Shown one piece after another: positions 16,520-24,354 of a stretch of 64,000 bases of DNA. Position 1 is the first letter of the stretch. The number at the start of each line of letters is the position of its first letter. A program made the position numbers and the translations under genes. The stretch comes from Pseudonocardia sediminis (GTDB lineage: Bacteria > Actinomycetota > Actinomycetes > Mycobacteriales > Pseudonocardiaceae). The stretch spans positions 4,276,001 through 4,340,000 of the forward strand of contig NZ_SHKL01000001.1 in assembly GCF_004217185.1 (NCBI RefSeq), read 5' to 3'. A model generated the notes under the pieces. The model saw only the letters and a list, made by a program, of their open reading frames with translations. It had not been told where the DNA came from and made no database searches.

Positions 16520-17169
16520 GCCAGTTTGAGACGCACCCGGCACTTCGCCTGTTCCGGGTGCGTCCCGACCACCGACGCGGCGAGACTCCCCTCTGCTCAC
16601 CTTTCGAGCCTGCCGCGGTGCCTGATTCCGGCCTCCTGGCGGCGCGCTGTGGCGATCGACGCGGCCACCCGGTCCCCGACGTCGATTGCGGCTGCGGGCT
16701 GACGTCAACGGAGAGCCCAGAGGCACTGGCGATCTACTCGCTGGCGATGGAGCCGTTCATGACCGACGCCTACGATCAGGCTGGCGCGCTCGGACAGGAT
16801 GCTTCCTGGCTGGACCAGATGGCCTGGTGCTCGGTCACGGCGATCGGCCCCCACCTGGGCGCCGATGAGGTCGAGTTTGATCAGAGCCGAGCGTTGCAGC
16901 TCGCCGGTGTCTGGCTCCCTGGACCTCGACGATCGGATGAGCACCGGATCACGGCCTACTACGGCGTACCCGTCGTGGTGAGCGGCTTGGACGGCGTCGA
17001 CTGGCTCGACGAGCTCGTGCCCGGGTTCGACCGTTCTGGTTCGTACTGCGTCACGTGTGGCCGGCGCGGTAACGGCCGAGGACTCTGCGTCCTGCACTAT
17101 CGGTCCGGGCAGGCGACGCTGGCGTCCGGTGAGTACAGATCCGGGGTCGCGCTTACTCCCGGTTTCTGA
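16516..17169 (+). CDS. Hypothetical element protein with a C-terminal Cys motif, 217 aa
   Basis: The N-terminal ~55 residues are Arg/Pro-rich with VDCGCGLTSTESPEALAIYSLAMEPFMTDAY. The middle is acidic and helical. The C terminus carries YCVTCGRRGNGRGLCVLHY, a CxxC-x8-CxxH set that could bind zinc. The protein is translated in overlap with the preceding small gene. Its stop faces the integrase stop at 17173 with only 3 bp between. No function is recognised; a zinc-binding, DNA-associated role is conceivable but unproven. Confidence 0.5.
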   Translation: MSQFETHPALRLFRVRPDHRRGETPLCSPFEPAAVPDSGLLAARCGDRRGHPVPDVDCGCGLTSTESPEALAIYSLAMEPFMTDAYDQAGALGQDASWLDQMAWCSVTAIGPHLGADEVEFDQSRALQLAGVWLPGPRRSDEHRITAYYGVPVVVSGLDGVDWLDELVPGFDRSGSYCVTCGRRGNGRGLCVLHYRSGQATLASGEYRSGVALTPGF

Positions 17170-17172
17170 TTG

Positions 17173-18597
17173 TTACGCCGGGGCAGGTTCGATTCTGATG
17201 CTGTCGGGGTCGAAGTAGGTTCCACCTCGCAGTTGTCCGCGTGGTGCGGGCATGACCGTCACGATCAGGACTGTTTCGAGAATCGCCCTCCGGCGGTGGA
17301 GATCTAGACCCTCCCAGTGGGAGCGAACGTCCTGGGCACCGATGATCTCGTGAACGGGGTTAATTGTTGCCGCCTTGGTCAGTGCGTCCTGCAATTCACG
17401 TTCGCGCTTGGCGTAGCCGTCATTCGCGGCATTGAGCATCGTCAGCGTGATTTCTCCGCGGCCAAGCTTCTTGCCCAACTCGTCCCGCTCGGCCGAGATC
17501 GTGGCTAGCTTGTCGGTGATCTCCTGGGCGTTGATGACGGGTTTCTCCGGTTGGAACACCTCGATGGCGTCCGGGAGAGAGAGCTTCGTGATCAGGACTT
17601 CCTCGACGAATTGGTCCAGCTGCGGAGCGTCTCGCGACACGTGCCGACCACCGGCCGCGCTGGCGGCGTCTTTGCATCTGTAGGACTTCCCACCGGCAGA
17701 TCCGGCCGTACTGACCGTCAGCCGGCCCCCGCAGACGCCGCACCGGTACAGGTTCGATCCGAGCCACCGCGCCTTAGTGCTGCTGTAGTTAGTCCGCCGG
17801 CCCGGGTCACGCAAGATCGCCACTACTCCTCGCCACTCGGTCTCGTTCACGATCGCTGGCCACGCTGCGGGTCCGATCACGACTCCGCGCCGTTCGATGA
17901 GTCCGGCGTTCCTGGCCCGAGTCAGTACATCCGACGTCGTCTTAATGCTCCAGAGCTGGCCGGCTACTGCGGTGACAGCACCGGCTTTGTTCCACGCCAT
18001 CACCACGGACCGGAGCGACTTCCCGTCAAGAATTGCGCGAGAACCGGACTTTATAAGAGAGGCTTCCGAGGTGCGGATTGTCATCCCGTCTGCCTCGAAA
18101 CCGAACGGTCGCGCTCCTCCCCGGAACCAGCCTTTCTGGGCCACTTCGAGCATGCCTGCTGTCACTCGTTCTGACCGGTGCTCGGACTCGTAACGGGCTA
18201 CCGCCCCGAGCTGGCGGGCCACCATGCGGCCAGCCGGTGTGGCCAGGTCGATCGGTCCGGCCTTGACGGTGTGCACGTCGACGTTCCGTGGCTCGCATAC
18301 GGAGATCCACTCCTCCAGCTCAATTGGAGAGCGGTGGAGCCGATCCGTGTGCCAGCAGAGCACGGTGTCGATCCGATCGGCCGCGACATCGGCCACCATG
18401 CGTCGGTACGCCGGTCGTGGCTTGCCGGAGTACGCGGATAGATCGTTGTCGACGTACACCTCGACGATCTCACTCCAGCCGGTCCGTTCGGCCACCTCAC
18501 GACACTCGCGTTCCTGGCGTTCAACCCCTACGTTGGCGCCGGTGCGGTCACGGCTGATCCGGACGTAGATAGCGACTCGACGCGCAGGGTTGCCCAC
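17173..18597 (-). CDS. int: Large serine recombinase (integrase of the element)
   Basis: The 474-residue protein begins at GTG 18597. It has the resolvase-type catalytic domain (AIYVRISRDRTG with nucleophile Ser15, and later DNDLSAYSGKPRP and LCWHTDRLHRSP), a recombinase domain, a zinc ribbon (CGVCGGRLTV...SYRCKD) and a C-terminal helical region with coiled-coil character. It integrates and excises the element by cutting attB and attP at a 2-bp core, with no need for replication. It is transcribed away from the right junction, which lies 32 bp upstream of its start, so its promoter overlaps attR (attP when excised). No Shine-Dalgarno site precedes the GTG; a TATATG stretch close upstream suggests a short-leader or leaderless mRNA. 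Confidence 0.93.
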   Translation of the reverse strand: MGNPARRVAIYVRISRDRTGANVGVERQERECREVAERTGWSEIVEVYVDNDLSAYSGKPRPAYRRMVADVAADRIDTVLCWHTDRLHRSPIELEEWISVCEPRNVDVHTVKAGPIDLATPAGRMVARQLGAVARYESEHRSERVTAGMLEVAQKGWFRGGARPFGFEADGMTIRTSEASLIKSGSRAILDGKSLRSVVMAWNKAGAVTAVAGQLWSIKTTSDVLTRARNAGLIERRGVVIGPAAWPAIVNETEWRGVVAILRDPGRRTNYSSTKARWLGSNLYRCGVCGGRLTVSTAGSAGGKSYRCKDAASAAGGRHVSRDAPQLDQFVEEVLITKLSLPDAIEVFQPEKPVINAQEITDKLATISAERDELGKKLGRGEITLTMLNAANDGYAKRERELQDALTKAATINPVHEIIGAQDVRSHWEGLDLHRRRAILETVLIVTVMPAPRGQLRGGTYFDPDSIRIEPAPA

Positions 18598-18606
18598 GGG
18601 AAGAAT

Positions 18607-18650
18607 TGTGTCATATACTGGACCCGCGAAGCCGGGCGGGGTGTTCGAGC
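18607..18650. other. attR: right junction of the integrative element
   Basis: The shared core AAGCC is at 18629-18633. Element sequence lies to the left, including the TGTGTCA arm at 18607-18613. DinB coding sequence (GGGCGGGGTGTTC, reading GGVF) resumes directly to the right. The core falls in the same codon phase at both junctions (AAG = Lys), so excision restores the gene without a frameshift. Confidence 0.8.
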
Positions 18651-19237
18651 TGACGGCGCGGAACTGGTTCGCCACGATGGGCGGGCGCGACCCGGAGGCG
18701 TTGCCCGGGATCGGCCGCAAGACGGCTCGCAAGCTCGCCGAGCTGGGCCTGACCACCGTCACCGCGCTGGCCGAGGCCCGTCCCGGCGACGTCGCGGCGA
18801 GGCTCGGCCCGCGGATGGGCCCCTACTACGTCTCGCTCGGGCGCGGGATGGGCCGCACCGAGCTGGAGACCGGCCGCTACGTCCCGCGCTCGCGCAGCCG
18901 CGAGACCACGTTCCCGAGCAACGTCGAGGACCCCGAACGTCTGCGCGCGGAGGTCGCCGCCCTGGCGCACCGGGTCGCGGCGGACGTCGCCGAGGAGGAC
19001 CGCGACGTCGCCCGGGTCGGGGTGAAGGTGCGCCTCGCGCCGTTCCTGACCCGCACCCGCAGCGCCGCGATCACCGCCCCGGGCCGCGACGGCGACGCCA
19101 TCGCCTCCGTCGCCCTCGACGTGTTGACCGCGATGGCCCCGGACCGCCCGGTCCGTCTCCTCGGGGTCCGCGCCGAGTTCACCGAGATCGCCGACGCGGA
19201 GATCATCAACTCTGGGGAACCCGGACAGAACGGATAA
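18629..19237 (+). pseudogene. dinB: DNA polymerase IV, 3' half, separated by element insertion
   Basis: The frame encodes the thumb (LPGIGRKTARKLAELGLTTVTALAEARP, a helix-hairpin-helix typical of DinB) and the little-finger domain ending in LLGVRAEFTEI. It continues the 5' half at 8673-9146 in the same phase. A TTG at 18590 or an internal codon could start a 200-residue fragment, but without the palm it would have no polymerase activity. The intact gene, present only when the element is excised, would encode an error-prone Y-family polymerase for lesion bypass. Confidence 0.9.
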
Positions 19238-19314
19238 CGGGACGTCCGCGGAAGATCGACAGGCCGGTTGACGGCGCACCGCACGGGGCGGGGCGTTCTC
19301 GACAGGAGGGTGTC

Positions 19315-20394
19315 GTGGTCCAGGTCGGACGGTTGCTGGCGGGGGTGCTGGCCGCCGGGGTGCTCGCGGGCGGGCTCAGCGGATGCGCGCCGGGAGGTGT
19401 GTCGGCGACGGTCGGGCGGGTCGTCGACGGCGACACGATCGACGCCGTCGTCGACGGCGAGACGCAGCGGGTCCGCCTGCTGAACATCGACACGCCGGAG
19501 ACGAAGGATCCGGACTCCGACGTCGAGTGCCTCGGCCCGGAGGCCTCGGCGTACCTCGAGGAGCTGCTCCCACCCGGTACGCCAATCAAGCTCGGGTACG
19601 ACGAGGAACGGGTCGACGGGTACGGCCGTGTGCTGGCCGGGGTGTTCCTGCTGGACGGACGCCTGGTGAACGCCGAGATGGCCCGCGCCGGTCTGGCCAC
19701 GTCCATGGTCGTCGGCGGCAACGATCTGTTCCTCCCGCAGGTGCAGCAGGCCCAGGACGACGCGATCGCCGCCCGTCGCGGGTTCTACGACCCGGCGATC
19801 GGCTGCACGGTGCCCGGTCAGGTCCAGGCCGTCGAGACCGCGCTCGCGGCCACGACGTCGCCGGCGGCCGGTGCGGCTCCGGCCGAGTACGACACCGCGG
19901 CCGGACAGGCGACCGCCGTCGCGGCGGCCGCCCTGGCGCTGCAGGCCAAGTTCGACCTCCCGTCACCCCGCGGCCTGATCTGGGCGGCGAACAAGGCCGA
20001 CCACATCCTCGGCAACGGGATGCGGGCCCGAGTCGTCACGACGTGGCGGAGCGCGGACGGCAAGGCCACGACCATGCGCACCTCGTCCGCCGCTGCGACC
20101 GACGCCGCCCGGGCTCCACGGCCGGACGACCGCGACGACCCGCCGGCCGCGAGCCCCGCGCCCCGGCCGAAGCCGAAGCCCACCGGTCCGAGCTCGTCCT
20201 CGGGCGGCTCGGCGACGCCGCCGAAGCCGCGTGGCACGGCTCCGAAGGCGACACCCAAGCCGAAGCCCAAGCCCAAGCCGTCCGGTGGATCCGGGGCCGG
20301 TAGCGGCGGGTCGAGCTCCGGCGGCTCCGGTTCCGGCAAGTACACCGGCCCGCGGTGCTACGCCCCCGGCGGCAAGACGTGGAAGCCGTGCTGA
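19315..20394 (+). CDS. Secreted thermonuclease-domain lipoprotein
   Basis: The 359-residue protein starts with a lipoprotein signal (hydrophobic segment, then LSGC with the modified Cys24). The staphylococcal-nuclease fold follows: VVDGDTIDAVVDGETQRVRLLNIDTPETKD, LGYDEERVDGYGRVLAGVFL and a C-terminal helix ending RRGFYDP. The Asp and Arg residues of the SNase active site are in place. After about residue 180 come an Ala-rich linker and a long Pro/Lys/Ser/Gly tail with KPKP repeats, suited to crossing the cell wall, ending in YTGPRCYAPGGKTWKPC. It probably degrades extracellular nucleic acid. A perfect 15-bp hairpin follows. Confidence 0.85.
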   Translation: MVQVGRLLAGVLAAGVLAGGLSGCAPGGVSATVGRVVDGDTIDAVVDGETQRVRLLNIDTPETKDPDSDVECLGPEASAYLEELLPPGTPIKLGYDEERVDGYGRVLAGVFLLDGRLVNAEMARAGLATSMVVGGNDLFLPQVQQAQDDAIAARRGFYDPAIGCTVPGQVQAVETALAATTSPAAGAAPAEYDTAAGQATAVAAAALALQAKFDLPSPRGLIWAANKADHILGNGMRARVVTTWRSADGKATTMRTSSAAATDAARAPRPDDRDDPPAASPAPRPKPKPTGPSSSSGGSATPPKPRGTAPKATPKPKPKPKPSGGSGAGSGGSSSGGSGSGKYTGPRCYAPGGKTWKPC

Positions 20395-20422
20395 CCGAGT
20401 AGCCGGACGGCCCTTCTACCCT

Positions 20423-20455
20423 GTCCCGGGCGGACGGACACCGTCCGCCCGGGAC
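20423..20455 (+). terminator. Strong hairpin after the thermonuclease gene
   Basis: Arms 20423-20437 and 20441-20455 are exact reverse complements over 15 bp (GTCCCGGGCGGACGG) with an ACA loop. It begins 29 bp after the thermonuclease stop and ends 12 bp before the next GTG, so it may also affect expression of that gene. Confidence 0.7.
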
Positions 20456-20467
20456 CGACCGCATGAG

Positions 20468-20848
20468 GTGGACGTCATCGCCGAGACCTGGACCAGTGAC
20501 GAGTGCGCGGAGCACTGGGGCGTGAAGACGACGACGTGGCTCGGCTACGTCAGTCGTGGCCAGGCCCCCGCCCCGCTCGCCGGCATCGACGGTCGTCGCA
20601 AGCGGTGGGACGCCGACGAGGTGCGGGCGTTCCCCCGTCCCGGGGCCGGGCGCAGCCGGGCGGGTGCGGGCGGGGAGGCCGAGGCGTTGCTGGCCCGGAT
20701 GCGTGAGGTCGCGGCGCAGGACCCGCCGTCGCGCGAGCAGCAGAAGGAGCTGCTCGCGACCGGACGCGAGCAGGGTCTGGAGATCAGCGCGATGGCCCGC
20801 GCGCTGGGCGTGTCCCGGCGCACCGCGCACACGTGGCTGGGCGCCTGA
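20468..20848 (+). CDS. Small protein with two helix-turn-helix segments
   Basis: From the GTG at 20468 the 126-residue product reads TWTSDECAEHWGVKTTTWLGYVSRGQAPAP, a MerR/excisionase-like helix-turn-helix with a following wing. The C terminus has EISAMARALGVSRRTAHTWLGA, a second helix-turn-helix of the Hin/resolvase type. Between them is a charged helix. Such pairing suggests a DNA-binding regulator. The frame is open further upstream, but that overlaps the hairpin at 20423-20455. No neighbouring target is obvious. Confidence 0.65.
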   Translation: MDVIAETWTSDECAEHWGVKTTTWLGYVSRGQAPAPLAGIDGRRKRWDADEVRAFPRPGAGRSRAGAGGEAEALLARMREVAAQDPPSREQQKELLATGREQGLEISAMARALGVSRRTAHTWLGA

Positions 20849-20895
20849 CCGAGCGACTTGCCGGCGACACCGGATCACGGTCTACTCATGCGGTG

Positions 20896-20973
20896 ATGCG
20901 CACCTGGCTCGAGCCGTTCTGGCCCAGCCGTCGCATCGTGGCGTTCGACGAGTTCTGTCGCCCGGCCGCGTAG
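20896..20973 (+). CDS. Possible 25-residue leader peptide
   Basis: ATG 20896 opens MRTWLEPFWPSRRIVAFDEF and five further residues, with strong G/C bias at third codon positions, as in real genes of this genome. The stop at 20971-20973 abuts a hairpin (20977-21007). It lies in the 241-bp gap before the carbonic anhydrase, on the same strand. The arrangement is that of a leader peptide with an attenuator-like structure, but the peptide is short and no regulatory codon run is present. Confidence 0.35.
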   Translation: MRTWLEPFWPSRRIVAFDEFCRPAA

Positions 20974-20976
20974 CGC

Positions 20977-21007
20977 GGCCCTGCTCCGTCAGCAGGTACC
21001 CAGGGCC
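20977..21007 (+). promoter_or_regulatory. Nested hairpin upstream of the carbonic anhydrase
   Basis: GGCCCTG (20977-20983) pairs with CAGGGCC (21001-21007). An alternative stem CTGCT (20981-20985) with AGCAG (20991-20995) overlaps its left arm, so the two cannot both form fully. It lies directly behind the stop of the 25-residue frame. Confidence 0.4.
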
Positions 21008-21089
21008 GCCGCGCGGCCGATCACGTCCCACCCTCCGTCGTGGGCACGTGCCTGCGATGGCTCCTCCACCCCTGAAACGGGAGTCACCC

Positions 21090-21578
21090 ATGTCCGTCAC
21101 GGACGATCTGCTCGCCAACAACGCCGACTACGCCGCGAACTTCAACGGCCCCCTCCCCCTGCCGCCGGCCAAGGGCGTCGCGGTCGTCGCCTGCATGGAC
21201 GCCCGCATCAACGTCTACGGCGTGCTCGGTCTCCAGGAGGGCGAGGCGCACGTCATCCGCAACGCCGGCGGCGTCATCACCGACGACGAGATCCGCTCGC
21301 TCGCGATCAGCCAGCGGCTGCTCGGCACCACCGAGATCATCCTGATCCACCACACCGACTGCGGGATGCTCACCTTCACCGACGACGACTTCAAGAAGTC
21401 CATCCAGGACGACACCGGCATCAAGCCGCAGTGGTCGGCCGAGGCGTTCGGTGACCTCGACACCGACGTCCGCCAGTCGATCGCCCGGATCAAGGCCAAC
21501 CCGTTCGTCCCGAACAAGGACTCCATCCGCGGCTTCGTCTTCGACGTCGCGACCGGAAAGCTCAACGAGGTCTCCTGA
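21090..21578 (+). CDS. Beta-class carbonic anhydrase
   Basis: The product has 162 residues and starts at ATG 21090 after a CGGGAG site. Zinc ligands are Cys35 in the CMDAR motif, His88 and Cys91 in HHTDC; the Asp37/Arg39 dyad of the CxDxR signature is intact. This is the short, plant/archaeal 'Cab'-like beta-CA form. It interconverts CO2 and bicarbonate in the cytoplasm, supplying bicarbonate for carboxylases. It lacks extra domains or a signal peptide. A 14-bp perfect terminator follows 11 bp after the stop. Confidence 0.92.
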   Translation: MSVTDDLLANNADYAANFNGPLPLPPAKGVAVVACMDARINVYGVLGLQEGEAHVIRNAGGVITDDEIRSLAISQRLLGTTEIILIHHTDCGMLTFTDDDFKKSIQDDTGIKPQWSAEAFGDLDTDVRQSIARIKANPFVPNKDSIRGFVFDVATGKLNEVS

Positions 21579-21588
21579 CACCTGACTC

Positions 21589-21624
21589 GGGCCCGGCGCC
21601 CGCCCGCGGACGGGCGCCGGGCCC
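21589..21624 (+). terminator. Terminator of the carbonic anhydrase gene
   Basis: Perfect 14-bp arms at 21589-21602 and 21611-21624 (GGGCCCGGCGCCCG), 8-nt loop, placed 11 bp after the stop. Confidence 0.8.
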
Positions 21625-21633
21625 GAGGCCGAG

Positions 21634-21660
21634 GGTGGACGAGAGCTCCGCTCGTCCACC
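21634..21660. repeat. Perfect 10-bp inverted repeat in a convergent gap
   Basis: GGTGGACGAG (21634-21643) and CTCGTCCACC (21651-21660) are exact reverse complements around a 7-nt loop. A partial copy of the same unit (GGTGGACGAACGCTCCGCTCG) follows immediately. Confidence 0.7.
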
Positions 21661-21720
21661 CGGGGTGGACGAACGCTCCGCTCGTGCATCCGCGCCGCGG
21701 TGCCCACGCGCTGCCCCCGG

Positions 21721-21773
21721 TGAGCGAGAGCTGCTCCCGTACGACCCGGCTGGACGGGAGCAGCTCTCGCTCA
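21721..21773. terminator. Perfect 20-bp stem between convergent genes
   Basis: Arms 21721-21740 and 21754-21773 are exact reverse complements over 20 bp, with a 13-nt loop. It lies 43 bp beyond the stop of the convergent beta-lactamase-like gene and can terminate transcription from both sides. Confidence 0.75.
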
Positions 21774-21815
21774 GCCGGGGCTGGTGCGATGGGAGCTCGG
21801 CCGGGGCGGCGGGGC

Positions 21816-22808
21816 TCAGCCGTCGGGCTCGGGGACGGTCACGTCGGCGGGGGTCGGGGCTCCGAACAGCAGGGCCGTGACGTCGCTGACGGCGTGCACC
21901 CCGTCGTCGAGGGAGCCCTGCGGCGGAACCTGGTACATGATCGCGACGACGTAGCGCTCGTCCGGACCGGCGAAGCCGACGGTGTCGGTGACCCAGTGCT
22001 CGCCGTAGGCGTCCTTCTCCTGCGACCAGCCGTTCTTGTCGCCAGGCCGGTTCCCGGCACCGGCCGCCCACACGCCCCACCGCTGGTTCTCCGCGACGCC
22101 GCGCATCGCCGTCACGAGGTGGGCACGGTCGGCCGGGTCGGTGCGGTCGAGGATGTGGCGGCCCAGTGACGCGAGGTCGGCGGTCGTGCACTTCACGAAG
22201 CCCCAGTAGGTGCTCGTGGTGAAACCGGGCTGGAACGCGACCCCGCCCATCCCATAGCGGTCCCGGAAGCGCGCGAGCATGTCGTCACCGCCGTGGCGTT
22301 TCCAGAGCCGGTCGGTGGCCTCGTTGTCCGACGAGTGCAGCATCGCGGCCATGTCGTCGCGGTCGGCACCGGACAGGGCGGAACGGCCGGTGCGGTCGCC
22401 CTCGAGCAGGTCGGTCGCGATCGCGAGCTTGATCGTCGACGCGGTCCAGCCGGGGTGGGTGACGTCGCCGGCGGTCCAGGTCCTGCCGGTCGTGCGGTCG
22501 GTGAAGGAGACCGCGAGGTGCCCGTCCGGGCCGGGCAGGCCGTCGATCTTCTTCTCGACGGCGGCGAAGCGTGCGGACTGCTCGCAGCTCCAGCCCGGGA
22601 CCGGGTCGCACGGGGGCGTCACCGCAGCAGACTGCACGGTGGCCGTGGGCGGCGCGAGGGGTGCGGCGGTCGACGACCGGACCGGCTGCCCGACCGAGCC
22701 GCACGCCGCGACGGCGACCACCAGCAGCAGGGCCGGCGCGGCCCGCACACCCGGGCGCGGCCAGCGGGCGGCGCGCGAACGCCGCGGTCGGGAAGATCGG
22801 GAGGCCAC
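21816..22808 (-). CDS. Class A beta-lactamase-like serine hydrolase, lipoprotein
   Basis: From GTG 22808 the product has ~330 residues. An Arg-rich N terminus and a hydrophobic segment lead to a lipobox-like VAAC (Cys36). The catalytic motifs are STIK (Ser124, Lys127), SDN (160-162) and a KNG triad in place of the usual KTG. The Omega-loop Glu of true class A enzymes is not obvious, so it may be a D,D-peptidase-like or inactive homologue rather than a drug-degrading enzyme. The start is uncertain because no good ribosome site is present and the frame is open further upstream. Confidence 0.75.
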   Translation of the reverse strand: MASRSSRPRRSRAARWPRPGVRAAPALLLVVAVAACGSVGQPVRSSTAAPLAPPTATVQSAAVTPPCDPVPGWSCEQSARFAAVEKKIDGLPGPDGHLAVSFTDRTTGRTWTAGDVTHPGWTASTIKLAIATDLLEGDRTGRSALSGADRDDMAAMLHSSDNEATDRLWKRHGGDDMLARFRDRYGMGGVAFQPGFTTSTYWGFVKCTTADLASLGRHILDRTDPADRAHLVTAMRGVAENQRWGVWAAGAGNRPGDKNGWSQEKDAYGEHWVTDTVGFAGPDERYVVAIMYQVPPQGSLDDGVHAVSDVTALLFGAPTPADVTVPEPDG

Positions 22809-22973
22809 GATGCCGGGACGGTACCCGCGGCGCCGGGTACCGCTCCCCCGACCCGCACACCGCGCCGTGACGGATCCCCCGGACGTGTCGACACCGGGCG
22901 GGCACGTGACAGACACTCCGTCCTCGGGCGCCCGGACGACGGGCCCGGACTACGCGGCTCGAGGGGGAGCGAC

Positions 22974-24347
22974 ATGGCGGTGGGCAGTGGAGACGTGGTC
23001 CGGCCGAGCGGGGACCCGGTCCTGACACGGGCGGCCGTGCGCGCCGCGACGCTGAGGCTGCTGCCGTTGCTCGGGCTGGCCTACCTGCTCAACTACATCG
23101 ACCGCGTCAACGTCGGGTTCGCCGCGCTGACGATGAACGCCGACATCGGGCTCTCCGCCGCGGCCTACGGTCTCGGCGCCGGGCTGTTCTTCATCGGCTA
23201 CTTCTTCTTCGAGGTGCCGTCGAACATCATCCTGCACAAGGTCGGCGCCCGGATCTGGATCGCGCGGATCATGGTGAGCTGGGGCATCGTCGCCTCGGCC
23301 ACCGCGTTCGTCCAGGGCGAGATCAGCTTCTACGTCGTGCGGGTGCTGCTCGGCATCGCCGAGGCCGGCTTCTTCCCCGGCATCATCCTGTACCTGACGT
23401 ACTGGTTCCCCCGCGTCGACCGGGCCCGGATCGTGGCGCTGTTCTTCCTGGCCGTACCGCTGTCGTCGGTGATCGGCGGTCCGGTCTCGACCCTGCTGAT
23501 CCAGAACGGCGACGGGGTGCTGGGCTTCGACGCCGGCTGGCGGCTGATGTTCTTCGTCGAGGGCATCCCAACGATCCTGCTCGGCATCGCGGTGCTGTTC
23601 CTGATGCCCGACCGCCCGCACCGCGCCAAGTGGCTCTCCCGCGAGCAGGCCTCCGCGCTGGAGGACACGATCGCCGCCGAGGACGCGGCCGAGGTGCCCG
23701 GCGAGGTCGGCGTCCGGCAGGCCCTGGCGAACCCGAAGGTGATCGCCCTGAGCGTCGTGTACTTCGGCGTGGTGTTCGGGCTCTACGTGCTCGCGTTCTT
23801 CCTGCCGACGATCATCAAGGGCTTCCAGCAGCAGTTCGGCACGTCGTTCTCGCTGGTCCAGACCGGGCTCGTCACGGCGATCCCGTACGCCATCGCCTCG
23901 ATCACGATGGTCCTGTGGGCACGACACTCCGACCGCACCGGGGAACGGGCGCTGCACGTCGCGCTGCCCGCGTTCGTCGGCGCGGTGGGGATCGCGGTGG
24001 CGCTCTACATGAGCTCGCCGCTGCTGGTCATGGTGTGCGTGACGATCTGCGCGGTCGGCGTGTTCGCGGCCATCCCGCCGTTCTGGTCGCTGCCCAACGC
24101 GTTCCTCTCCGGCGTCGGCGCCGCGGCCGGGATCGGGCTGATCAACTCGTTCGGGAACCTCTCCGGGTTCGTCGGGCCGTTCGTCACCGGATGGCTGCAG
24201 GACCTCACCGGCAACGCCAAGGCCGGACTGTGGGTCGTCGCGGCGATGATGGTGATGTCCGGGCTGATCGCCCTGCGCTTCCGGGGTGCGACGCGGGCGG
24301 GGGCCGCCCAGCCGGAACGGGAAGGCCCGGCGGCCGGACGTCGTTGA
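22974..24347 (+). CDS. MFS transporter, anion:cation symporter (ACS) type
   Basis: ATG 22974 with GAGGGGGA upstream gives 457 residues with 12 hydrophobic segments. The sequence YLLNYIDRVNVGFAAL in the first helix and GIAEAGFFPGIILYLTYWFP in the fourth to fifth are signatures of the ACS family (phthalate, tartrate, hexuronate and related organic anions). The central cytoplasmic loop is short. The substrate cannot be told from sequence, since no catabolic gene is adjacent; the neighbours are a divergent beta-lactamase-like gene and a downstream DksA-like gene. Confidence 0.88.
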   Translation: MAVGSGDVVRPSGDPVLTRAAVRAATLRLLPLLGLAYLLNYIDRVNVGFAALTMNADIGLSAAAYGLGAGLFFIGYFFFEVPSNIILHKVGARIWIARIMVSWGIVASATAFVQGEISFYVVRVLLGIAEAGFFPGIILYLTYWFPRVDRARIVALFFLAVPLSSVIGGPVSTLLIQNGDGVLGFDAGWRLMFFVEGIPTILLGIAVLFLMPDRPHRAKWLSREQASALEDTIAAEDAAEVPGEVGVRQALANPKVIALSVVYFGVVFGLYVLAFFLPTIIKGFQQQFGTSFSLVQTGLVTAIPYAIASITMVLWARHSDRTGERALHVALPAFVGAVGIAVALYMSSPLLVMVCVTICAVGVFAAIPPFWSLPNAFLSGVGAAAGIGLINSFGNLSGFVGPFVTGWLQDLTGNAKAGLWVVAAMMVMSGLIALRFRGATRAGAAQPEREGPAAGRR

Positions 24348-24354
24348 CGACGTC

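Larger units (their letters stand above)
9132..18633. mobile_element. 9.5-kb capsid-encoding integrative element in dinB
   Basis: Boundaries are the 5-bp cores at 9132 and 18629; removing one copy and everything between restores dinB. Base composition and codon use are visibly less GC-biased than in the flanks. Gene order is: unknown small gene, 123-aa protein, FtsK-like ATPase, HUH Rep, two small phage-type genes, actinophage-type replication protein, scaffold-like protein, major capsid protein, one opposite-strand gene, two unknowns, serine integrase. Rep plus FtsK recalls actinomycete integrative conjugative elements, whereas scaffold plus HK97 capsid recalls a phage or phage satellite. 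No portal, terminase, tail or lysis gene is visible. Confidence 0.9.
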
